DNA of 5,649 bases, from contig JAJYJL010000635.1 of NCBI GenBank assembly GCA_021789565.1, positions 1 to 5,649 of the forward strand, given 5' to 3'. Within the stretch, counting starts at the first letter, position 1. Every line of letters starts with the position of its first letter. This DNA comes from Acidobacteriota bacterium (GTDB lineage Bacteria > Acidobacteriota > Terriglobia > UBA7540). Shown in pieces: positions 1-4,941 of this stretch. The notes below the pieces were generated by a model, which searched no databases, was not told the origin of the DNA, and saw only the letters and a list, made by a program, of their open reading frames with translations. Position numbers and translations under genes: made by a program.

Positions 1-435
1 GTAATCGTATCCGGTGGAGGAAGAGTAGATGTTGCGCAGTGCCTGGACGACTTCAAATGCGCTGCTCTTGCCTGCGGCGATGGGGCCAACAATCAGGCTG
101 GCGGGAAGACGGCGCAAGTCATCTTCGCTGATTCCATGAGATTCCGCGCGCAGAGAATAATCCCCGAGGGGTTCGCTGCCAAGCGGATCAACATGGGCGT
201 CCATGTGCCCGAATTTGCGGATTGATTCTGCCAGATTCACTGCGCCGACAATCTTGTCGATCTGGCTGGCGGAAAGGCCTTCAGCGGCAGGTCGAATCTC
301 TTCAGGCGGGGACCAGTGTTCAAAGTAGGCGCGCGTGCTTGAATCGACGGAATTGGGATTCGAGAGATATCTTTCGTATAACTCCAGAACGTAACCGAAA
401 TTAACTCCCTGGAAATCACTTCCTGTATTCATCAT
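1..435 (-). CDS. sucA: 2-oxoglutarate dehydrogenase E1 component, N-terminal part (cut by window edge)
   Basis: E1 of the 2-oxoglutarate dehydrogenase complex is the thiamine-diphosphate enzyme that decarboxylates 2-oxoglutarate in the TCA cycle and passes a succinyl group to the E2 lipoyl domain. The open frame runs off the left edge; 144-145 residues are visible. Residues 14-30 (YVLELYERYLSNPNSVD) match the N-terminal E1 segment that binds the complex core. Residues 71-85 hold RKFGHMDAHVDPLG, matching the family pattern GHxxAxxDPLG, followed by a GISEDDL stretch and ending in STGYDY, the usual lead-in to the catalytic part. The thiamine-diphosphate site is outside the window. Two adjacent in-frame ATG codons (433-435 and 430-432) are possible starts; an AGGA lies 4 and 7 bases upstream of them, so either could be used. 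GPIAAGKS at residues 116-123 resembles a Walker A loop but falls where SucA proteins have a similar GSFASGK segment. The gene diverges from fucD. The identification is from recalled family sequence, with no search run. Confidence 0.92.
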   Translation of the reverse strand, partial: MMNTGSDFQGVNFGYVLELYERYLSNPNSVDSSTRAYFEHWSPPEEIRPAAEGLSASQIDKIVGAVNLAESIRKFGHMDAHVDPLGSEPLGDYSLRAESHGISEDDLRRLPASLIVGPIAAGKSSAFEVVQALRNIYSSSTGYDY

Positions 436-449
436 TCCATCCTGGGCCG

Positions 450-478
450 TTTCCGGAAAGCTGTGTCCCTTCCCGGAA
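450..478. promoter_or_regulatory. Possible tandem operator: two TTCC(C)GGAA palindromes
   Basis: A perfect 10-bp palindrome TTTCCGGAAA lies at 450-459, and a 9-bp near-copy TTCCCGGAA at 470-478. Their centres are about 19-20 bp apart, close to two helical turns, so dimers on both sites would face the same side of the DNA. They sit 15-45 bp upstream of the sucA start, a position suited to repression or leader control. I do not recognise the regulator; the operator role is inferred from symmetry, spacing and position only. Confidence 0.35.
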
Positions 479-530
479 TGTTCGGCAGGCCCGTCTGCGC
501 TTGAGATCAATCGGTATCAGAACGTATGTT

Positions 531-536
531 TATAAT
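531..536 (+). promoter_or_regulatory. Candidate -10 element for fucD
   Basis: TATAAT matches the housekeeping -10 consensus exactly. The best -35-like hexamer, TTGAGA at 501-506, is 24 bases upstream, which is too far for a standard promoter. Nothing good sits at the normal 16-18 base spacing. It is the only strong -10 match on the plus strand of this gap, but it could be chance in an AT-rich patch. Confidence 0.25.
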
Positions 537-734
537 GCCCCCGGGCAAACCCTTCCCAACGATACTTAGATTATCATCGCTGATGTCGGCCTGCTCATTC
601 AAGCCAGAGGCAAAACCATTTGGATGCAAATTTTCGGGCTGGCGTATTCGGGCGTTGCACTTCCCGGCGCGAGGGTTTAAATTCCTTGGACTGGACCTCC
701 GCTTTCCAGACATTCAGAACGAGGAGATTGTTAG

Positions 735-2030
735 ATGACCATTACCGACGTTGTTGCCCGCGATATTCGCTTCCCGACCTCGCGGTCGCTTGACGGATCG
801 GACGCCATGCACACGGCGCCTGATTATTCCGCTGCCTACGTGGTGCTGAAAACCGACAGTCCCGACGGACTGGAAGGCCACGGCCTTACCTTCACCTGCG
901 GCAGAGGAACGGAAGTTGTAGTGGCGGCGATCAACGCCTTAAAGCCGCTGACAGTGGGCCGCAGGCTGGAATCGATCACTTCCGATATGAAGACCTTCTG
1001 GCGACAAATTACGAGTGACGGGCAACTGCGTTGGATCGGCCCGGAGAAGGGCGCCATTCACCTGGCCACGGGCGCTCTGGTCAATGCCGTGTGGGACCTT
1101 TATGCCAAGTCGGAACGGAAACCGGTGTGGAGGCTCCTGCTGGACATGACGCCGGAGCAGCTTGTCTCCACTGTCGACTTCCGCTACATCACCGACGCGC
1201 TTACGCCGGAAGAAGCGCTCGAAATCCTGCGCAGGAACCTGCCTACGCGCGCCGCGCGCGAAGCGGAGATGCTGGAGCATGGTTTCCCGGCGTACACGAC
1301 TTCTGCGGCATGGCTCGGCTACACGGAGGAGAAGTTGCGTCACCTCTGCCGCGAGGCCATCGCGCAGGGGTGGACGCACTTCAAGATGAAAGTAGGAGCC
1401 AACCTCGACGACGACGTGCGCCGCGCAACGCTGATCCGCGAAGAGATCGGGTGGGATCGGAAACTGATGATGGACGCCAATCAGGTGTGGGGCGTTGACG
1501 AAGCCGTCGCCAACATGAAGGTGCTGGCAAAGTTCAATCCCTGGTGGATTGAAGAACCCACGAGTCCCGACGACGTGCTGGGCCATGCCAGCATAGCCCG
1601 CGCCGTTGCGCCCATCGGCGTTGCCACCGGCGAGCAGTGCCAGAACCGCGTGATCTTCAAGCAGCTTTTCCAGAGCAACGCCATCAGCTTCTGCCAGATT
1701 GACAGTTGCCGCGTGGGTGGCATCAACGAGATCCTGGCCATTCTTCTCATGGCGGCAAAGTTCGGAGTGCCGGTGTGCCCGCACGCCGGCGGAGTGGGCC
1801 TGTGCGAGTACGTGCAGCACCTTGCGATCTTCGATTACATAGCCATCGGTGCGTCGCTTGAGAACCGCATCCTGGAATACGTTGACCACCTGCACGAGCA
1901 CTTCCTTGACCCCGTGGTGATAAAGAATGGACGCTACATGCCGCCGTCTGCTCCGGGGTACAGCATCACTATGAAGGCGGAGTCGCTCGACCAGTATGAG
2001 TTCCCGAACGGCGCCGCCTGGCGCTCCTGA
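735..2030 (+). CDS. fucD: L-fuconate dehydratase (enolase superfamily)
   Basis: Predicted to dehydrate L-fuconate to 2-keto-3-deoxy-L-fuconate in the cytoplasmic non-phosphorylated L-fucose pathway. At 431 residues it is full length for the FucD/ENOSF1 family. An N-terminal capping domain (about 1-125) precedes a beta/alpha barrel. The catalytic set is visible: KMK at 217-219 (Lys219 as base), Mg2+ ligands Asp247 in MMDANQVW, Glu273 in WIEEPTSPDD and Glu300 in TGEQCQNR, His350 in CPHAGGVG, and Glu381 in the LEYVDHLHEHF segment. Each is one position lower than the number I recall for the Xanthomonas enzyme (220, 248, 274, 301, 351, 382), so the alignment has no gaps across the active site. The ATG has GAGGAG 8 bases upstream. 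No other fucose-pathway gene is in the window, so the gene appears solitary here. Activity on related sugar acids cannot be excluded. Confidence 0.93.
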   Translation: MTITDVVARDIRFPTSRSLDGSDAMHTAPDYSAAYVVLKTDSPDGLEGHGLTFTCGRGTEVVVAAINALKPLTVGRRLESITSDMKTFWRQITSDGQLRWIGPEKGAIHLATGALVNAVWDLYAKSERKPVWRLLLDMTPEQLVSTVDFRYITDALTPEEALEILRRNLPTRAAREAEMLEHGFPAYTTSAAWLGYTEEKLRHLCREAIAQGWTHFKMKVGANLDDDVRRATLIREEIGWDRKLMMDANQVWGVDEAVANMKVLAKFNPWWIEEPTSPDDVLGHASIARAVAPIGVATGEQCQNRVIFKQLFQSNAISFCQIDSCRVGGINEILAILLMAAKFGVPVCPHAGGVGLCEYVQHLAIFDYIAIGASLENRILEYVDHLHEHFLDPVVIKNGRYMPPSAPGYSITMKAESLDQYEFPNGAAWRS

Positions 2031-2184
2031 ACAAAGATCCAAAGTTACCAATTGCGCGCTCGATTGATGGAAACGTAATAGTTACCCACTGTGCGAGAAT
2101 GGAACACAAATTCAGGAAGAAATGTTTTTCAGAAGATTGTAAAACCTATAAGTCGTTGTATTTGTTGAACTTATAAAATTGGCA

Positions 2185-2201
2185 ATTTTCGTCTCGAAAA
2201 T
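2185..2201. repeat. Perfect 7-bp inverted repeat with 3-base loop
   Basis: ATTTTCG (2185-2191) and CGAAAAT (2195-2201) are exact reverse complements separated by TCT. The element sits in the AT-rich segment 155 bases after the fucD stop. It has no T tail on either strand, so it is a weak terminator candidate. As DNA it could be an operator. No function can be assigned. Confidence 0.4.
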
Positions 2202-2274
2202 CCCAAACGTCCCATCCGGAGCAGGGTATGCGTCTTATGTAGCCTAGAAATGAAGCCTATTGTATCGGCCCGCC

Positions 2275-2338
2275 GGGCAAACCTCCATCAGGGGTCTGGT
2301 TATCCCTGACAAGAGCGTGAAACGCTCTCGGGGTGCCC
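2275..2338 (+). ncRNA. Possible structured RNA: three-helix junction, family unknown
   Basis: Three nested pairings fit together without conflict. P1 is GGGCA (2275-2279) with TGCCC (2334-2338). P2 is TCAGGG (2288-2293) with CCCTGA (2304-2309). P3 is AGAGCGT (2312-2318) with ACGCTCT (2322-2328) around a GAA loop. All 18 pairs are Watson-Crick within 64 bases. The strand is uncertain because the fold works equally on both. No coding gene follows on the plus strand, which argues against a classic riboswitch. Read on the minus strand it lies downstream of the secreted-protein gene. It matches no riboswitch consensus I know and may be only DNA inverted repeats or a bidirectional transcription end. 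Confidence 0.35.
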
Positions 2339-2351
2339 AATGCAACCGCCA

Positions 2352-2385
2352 AAAAAAAAGTGCGAGCCGTGGCCTGCGGCAATGC
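2352..2385 (-). terminator. Weak terminator candidate for the secreted-protein gene
   Basis: On the minus strand, a run of nine T (plus-strand A run at 2352-2360) follows about 70 bases after the gene's corrected stop codon. It is preceded by a short GCCG...CGGC hairpin with a 7-base loop. The stem is only 4 bp and six bases separate it from the T run, so this is a poor intrinsic terminator. It is reported because the T tract is the best on this strand. Confidence 0.25.
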
Positions 2386-2430
2386 CCTGGGCCTGGCCCG
2401 TCCCCGCGAAACAATCCTGCCGTCTCACTT

Positions 2431-2941
2431 CTACTTCGCACTCAGTTTGATTGGCACCCGCTCAACGCTGATGCGTACTTCGGCAAAGTGCACACTTCCG
2501 CCGCTGTTCTGAGCCGTTTGGATCAACTGCTTTCCACTTCCACGCCGTGCGGCAGCGCAAACTCTGCGGCTTTGCCGATCGCTGAGAGTTCAAGGGGCCG
2601 CACATATCCTTTCTTTTGTTTCCGTCGCGAATGCAAACCAGGGCATCCCCGGATGCCGAAGCAGTTGAGCGTCCGCGCGCAAGAATCACGCCGTGGGGGC
2701 TACCTTTATCCTTCCCGGCAACTTCCACCAGGTACGCCGAGGCGGAGTTCTGGTGGCCATAGTTCAGCGTGTATTCCCCTGCCGGCAGTGTCATGTTCGC
2801 CCACTGGACTTCAAAGGGCAGGGTAAACGTCCCGCTGAACGCGGTGGTTGTCAGTGCCTGCGCCCTCGCTCTGGATGCGCCGGAGGCCAGAAGCGCCAGG
2901 CCAACGCCCATCAGGATCGCCATGCTTCGAATCGGTTTCAT
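2431..2941 (-). pseudogene. Small exported protein with TLPAGEY motif, interrupted by two frameshifts
   Basis: The start at 2941 follows GGAGGT by 4 bases. It opens a signal peptide (MKPIRSM, then a hydrophobic core, then ARA|QA at residues 25-29), so the protein should leave the cytoplasm. The first frame gives about 111 residues, including FTLPFEVQWANMTLPAGEYT. It then breaks near 2608-2612, after KRK. The next frame continues sensibly (GYVRPLELSAIGKAAEFALP) until a stop near 2528. A third frame carries the end (KQLIQTAQNSGGSVHF to VPIKLSAK, stop at 2431-2433). Adding one G to the GG at 2608-2609 and one A to the AAA at 2531-2533 restores a continuous 170-residue protein. As given, the longest frame runs on to 2462 with a non-homologous tail. 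I recall similar short, predicted beta-rich proteins from Acidobacteria; their function is unknown. Real pseudogene and sequencing error are both possible. An upstream in-frame ATG at 3001 is unlikely because the ribosome site and signal peptide favour 2941. Confidence 0.75.
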
Positions 2942-2998
2942 ACACACCTCCAAGATTCTTTTTGCCGCGGGCGGTCTGGGTGTTTTAGCTCCCAACTC

Positions 2999-3060
2999 CA
3001 ATTTCCGCTTCCTGGCGGCTTAAATTCTCTTGCCGCCCTCAACCTCTAGAGCGGAAGTTG
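2999..3060. repeat. Nested inverted repeat
   Basis: The outer arms CAATTTCCGCT (2999-3009) and AGCGGAAGTTG (3050-3060) pair at 10 of 11 positions, the exception being a T-G. Inner arms GGCGGC (3014-3019) and GCCGCC (3032-3037) pair perfectly around TTAAATTCTCTT. The element starts 58 bases before the secreted-protein ATG. It could lie in that gene's leader or be a palindromic intergenic repeat. One copy is visible in the window. Confidence 0.5.
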
Positions 3061-3218
3061 AATGCAAAACCCGTCACGCTAGAAAGAAGATTTTTGGCCG
3101 CCTTCGGCTGGCAGGTGGAGTGGGTTCTTTGCAAGGGAAAATACCCACGGACAAGATAGCGTTGTTCGTGGCTACCAGCTCGGAACGCCGGCGATTGATG
3201 AGGGTGGTCGAGAAGAAC

Positions 3219-3245
3219 CGCGGACCTCAACCCCGGAGGTCCGCG
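3219..3245 (+). terminator. 9-bp perfect hairpin, possible terminator
   Basis: CGCGGACCT (3219-3227) and AGGTCCGCG (3237-3245) are exact reverse complements around a 9-base loop. On the plus strand CTTGTATCTTGATTT follows, which is T-rich but not a clean T tract. It ends 36 bases before the membrane-protein start. It could end an upstream transcript or act as a leader structure for that gene. Confidence 0.35.
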
Positions 3246-3281
3246 CTTGTATCTTGATTTCGTGGTGATAGAATCCGTTGC

Positions 3282-3928
3282 ATGTCATTGCATTCATTTC
3301 TCGAATGGCTTGATGCGGTTAGGAGGCAGGCTCGTGCTCTCATAACAGGATCTCTTGTGTTGGTTGGAATGGGGCTGGCCCAAGGGGTATGGAAGGCGCA
3401 CATCCCCAAAACCGCTTACGTTGTCGTACTGGTTTTTTTCTGGCGTGTGCGGTCTACGGAGCATGGTCTAAGGAACACAAAGCGCGCATAGGGGCCGAAG
3501 CGAAGCTGAATGATGAAGAGCCCAAGATAATCTTTGGACTCGTGCCAAACGCTGATTTTGCTGGGAAGTCCAAGCCCAGCGAACGTGTTTTCAGGCTGAT
3601 AAATTGCGGCAAACGACCAGCCACCTATGTACGCGTCGAACCTTTAAAATCGATGAGTGGTAATTATACCATGCGTTTTGATGGGCAAGAGGTTCTTCGT
3701 GCTGATGGTCATCCTGAGAATCTCGTACATGAAATTGACGATGGGATCAAGAGGAGGGATCTGGACAACGCAGCATTTTGGGCATTTTTGCACAACTGCC
3801 CGGCCGACGTGCAAGGAGAGATTTTTGACATTGTGATCACGTATAAGGATATGAATGAAGACAAGCGAACCACTGCGAAATTGGAGTTTGATTTGAAAGC
3901 GAAGAAGCTGACCATGCTCCCCCACTGA
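3282..3928 (+). pseudogene. Two-helix membrane protein with cytosolic or external beta-rich domain, frameshifted at a T7 run
   Basis: I do not recognise a named family. The first frame (from ATG 3282) encodes MSLHSFLEWLDAVRRQ and then a hydrophobic helix (residues about 20-36, ITGSLVLVGMGLAQGVW). A second helix starts at TAYVVVLVFF and enters T7 (3433-3439), after which this frame turns into unlikely sequence. The +2 frame picks up exactly there with LACAVYGAW, completing helix two, then KEHKARIGAEAKLNDEEPK and a domain to 3928 containing FRLINCGKRPATYVRVEP. That last stretch is typical of Ig-like sandwich strands. One extra T gives a 215-residue protein. Starting the second frame alone at 3389 would lose helix one and begin in unlikely sequence, so a frame break is the better reading. 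No good ribosome site precedes 3282. The 3' two thirds are visibly more AT-rich than neighbouring genes, suggesting a different origin. A strong terminator follows. Sequencing indel, decay or slippage at the T run are all possible. Confidence 0.6.
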
Positions 3929-3948
3929 CAGGTTGGTTCGGGTTGCGG

Positions 3949-3967
3949 GTCGCGCATCGCGACTTTT
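3949..3967 (+). terminator. Short terminator-like hairpin after the membrane-protein gene
   Basis: GTCGCG (3949-3954) and CGCGAC (3958-3963) form a 6-bp GC-rich stem with a CAT loop, followed by TTTT (3964-3967). It is the first of two consecutive terminator-like structures after the stop codon at 3928. Confidence 0.5.
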
Positions 3968-3976
3968 AGCGAGTAG

Positions 3977-4011
3977 ATTCTCTCTTGAATTTCAAGAGGG
4001 AATTTTCTTTT
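3977..4011 (+). terminator. Strong intrinsic terminator
   Basis: ATTCTCTCTTGA (3977-3988) pairs with TCAAGAGGGAAT (3992-4003) over 12 positions, with a single T-G wobble and an ATT loop. The tail is TTTTCTTTT (4003-4011). This is a classic rho-independent layout on the plus strand. With the preceding hairpin it should separate transcription of the membrane-protein gene from the Rhs fragment. Confidence 0.75.
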
Positions 4012-4016
4012 GAAGG

Positions 4017-4031
4017 GGCCCCGCCGGGGCC
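4017..4031. repeat. GC-rich perfect palindrome at the Rhs truncation point
   Basis: GGCCCC (4017-4022) and GGGGCC (4026-4031) are exact reverse complements around GCC. It lies directly between the terminator tail and the first possible start codon of the Rhs fragment. As RNA it would hinder ribosome access to that GTG. It may mark the junction where an upstream Rhs sequence was lost; that is inference from position. Confidence 0.45.
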
Positions 4032-4874
4032 GTGCAATGGGACGTGGTTAATGGTCCCTGGGGGCAGGCGTGGCAGCAGACGGGCACGCGCCAGTCGGCG
4101 GTGTTCGCGGGGATGGATTGGCAGGTCAACGACCCGTTGATGCCTTCAGCCAGGCGCGAATACAGCGACGGCCTCGGCCGCTGGATGACCCCCGACCCCG
4201 GCGGCACGAAGGTGGTCAGCCTTGCCAACCCGCAGACGTGGAATATGTATGCCTACGTCGGAAACAATCCGACAAGCCGCAATGACCCCAGCGGGTTGTA
4301 TTTCGTTGTTGGTGCTGGTGATGAGGGCTTTTTCGAGAACGCCCTTGCGGACCTTTATCGCCGACCTGGCGGTAGGGCGCTCGTTGAAAGCATAGCAGGT
4401 TCAAGCCGGGCAGTGATTCTTGGCCGCGGCGAGCTGAACACTGCAACGACGGGCACGGCCGGAATTTCCACGCCACTCGGAGTTTCGGGAGAGAATGCAG
4501 TCCTAGGGGTTCAAGTGACCGTAGGAACGGACAGTGACCTCTTTAGCGGCGCCCAGATGGCACCTGGGAAAATAGCCCCTGCCATAACCACCGGTCACGA
4601 GTTGGAGCACGCCGAGGCTGGCTTGGTGGCTGGGGCCAGCAGCCTGCAGGCGGGCAATAATGCGATGCATGCGGGAGATAAGCCAACCCCAATAACCGGG
4701 GCGGCGCAAAAAGGAGCCGAGGCAATTATGAGGGAGAAGCCAGACGAATCTACAAAGGCAGCAAGGGCCGCAGTTCAGGCGATCCTGGGATCCGGGAACC
4801 AGAATTGGCAGAGAAGCCCCGCCAGACACGCTCTCTGCACGCAGAACAACCTTCACGTTGCGGGGTGCAAATAG
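4032..4874 (+). CDS. Orphan Rhs C-terminal tip with HExxH metallopeptidase-type toxin domain
   Basis: Rhs proteins are large secreted shells of YD repeats with a variable C-terminal toxin. Only the last piece is present. Residues 8-89 carry the core end: PWGQAW, REYSDGLGRWMTPDP, NPQTWNMYAYVGNNP and NDPSGLY, the conserved boundary before the toxin. After residue 90 the sequence is variable, as expected for an Rhs tip. It includes TTGHELEHAEAG with HELEH at 189-193, matching the HExxH zinc-binding motif of metallopeptidases; Glu230 or Glu235 could be a third ligand. I infer a protease effector but cannot name a toxin family. The frame opens at 4014 after a TGA at 4011-4013. The GTG at 4032 is the first start, with only a weak GAAGGGG 13 bases ahead and a strong palindrome between. 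The YD repeats are therefore truly missing rather than out of frame, since terminators fill the upstream sequence. Translation is uncertain. Such orphan tips are known as remnants or reserves for toxin exchange. Confidence 0.75.
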   Translation: MQWDVVNGPWGQAWQQTGTRQSAVFAGMDWQVNDPLMPSARREYSDGLGRWMTPDPGGTKVVSLANPQTWNMYAYVGNNPTSRNDPSGLYFVVGAGDEGFFENALADLYRRPGGRALVESIAGSSRAVILGRGELNTATTGTAGISTPLGVSGENAVLGVQVTVGTDSDLFSGAQMAPGKIAPAITTGHELEHAEAGLVAGASSLQAGNNAMHAGDKPTPITGAAQKGAEAIMREKPDESTKAARAAVQAILGSGNQNWQRSPARHALCTQNNLHVAGCK

Positions 4875-4941
4875 GGCGAGATCGCCTCGTCGCTTTGTTG
4901 GTTTCCGCGTGCGTCTCAAACGCACAGGAGGAGAATGGCTG

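Larger units (their letters stand above)
436..734. promoter_or_regulatory. Divergent intergenic region between sucA and fucD
   Basis: This 299-bp gap must hold the start signals for both divergent genes. It contains two TTCC(C)GGAA palindromes next to sucA and a perfect TATAAT hexamer at 531-536. A Shine-Dalgarno GAGGAG at 721-726 lies 8 bases before the fucD ATG. The open frames seen here have no ribosome binding site and no protein-like composition, so I read the gap as noncoding. A fucD transcript starting near the TATAAT would have a leader of about 190 bases, with no recognised riboswitch in it. Confidence 0.6.
2031..2430. other. 400-bp gene-free region between convergent genes
   Basis: No credible protein gene is visible. 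The left half (about 2090-2210) is clearly AT-rich compared with both flanks. It holds the hairpin ATTTTCG-TCT-CGAAAAT at 2185-2201 and promoter-like TATAAG (2147-2152) and TATAAA (2172-2177) hexamers without good partners. The right half is GC-rich and contains a possible three-helix fold (2275-2338), an A9 run (2352-2360) and short GC palindromes such as GGGCCTGGCCC. No fucD terminator with a T tract was found immediately after its stop codon. Confidence 0.5.
2942..3281. promoter_or_regulatory. Divergent, hairpin-rich upstream region
   Basis: This 340-bp gap separates the minus-strand secreted-protein gene from the plus-strand membrane-protein gene, so it should hold both promoters; no convincing -35/-10 pair stands out. 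It contains a nested inverted repeat (2999-3060), a GCCG-CCTT-CGGC mini-hairpin near 3097-3110, GTGGGT/ACCCAC (3120-3125 and 3143-3148), and a 9-bp perfect hairpin (3219-3245). Short open frames across it (for example 3030-3257) look random. A structured RNA in 3060-3250 is possible but I recognise no family. Confidence 0.45.

Noticed and set aside
61..87. Walker A-like GPIAAGKS in the sucA fragment, suggesting an ATPase
   Set aside because: The flanking sequence aligns with SucA along its whole length, and SucA proteins have a similar glycine-rich GK segment at this place; it is not a P-loop ATPase.
541..551. 11-base direct repeat CCGGGCAAACC, also at 2273-2283
   Set aside because: The match does not extend on either side and no shared structure surrounds the two copies, so chance is a sufficient explanation.
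526..738. 70-codon open frame whose stop overlaps the fucD start as ATGA
   Set aside because: It suggests translational coupling, but there is no ribosome site at its start and the protein looks random. The overlap arises simply because the fucD ATG is followed by A.
939..2051. 370-codon open frame on the minus strand across fucD
   Set aside because: It is antisense to a complete, motif-perfect fucD. Its composition is His/Arg/Val-rich as expected from reversed GC-rich codons, and it has no recognisable domain.
2122..2142. Six-codon mini-frame with an AGGAAG upstream
   Set aside because: It is too short to distinguish from chance in an AT-rich stretch, and no gene follows that it could regulate.
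2268..2283. CCGCCGGGCA as the 3' end of a ZTP riboswitch
   Set aside because: The required upstream GGCGA element and its hairpin are not present within the preceding 100 bases.
2273..2338. Resemblance of GGGCAAACC to the c-di-GMP-I (GEMM) riboswitch
   Set aside because: Only the GGGCAAACC string matches. The second conserved half (GGRACGCAAAGCC and following) is absent and no gene follows on that strand.
4858..4941. Upstream ATG extension of the exported protein by 28 residues
   Set aside because: It overlaps the Rhs end, is Arg-rich, and would place a clear signal peptide internally; the ribosome site points to 4942.
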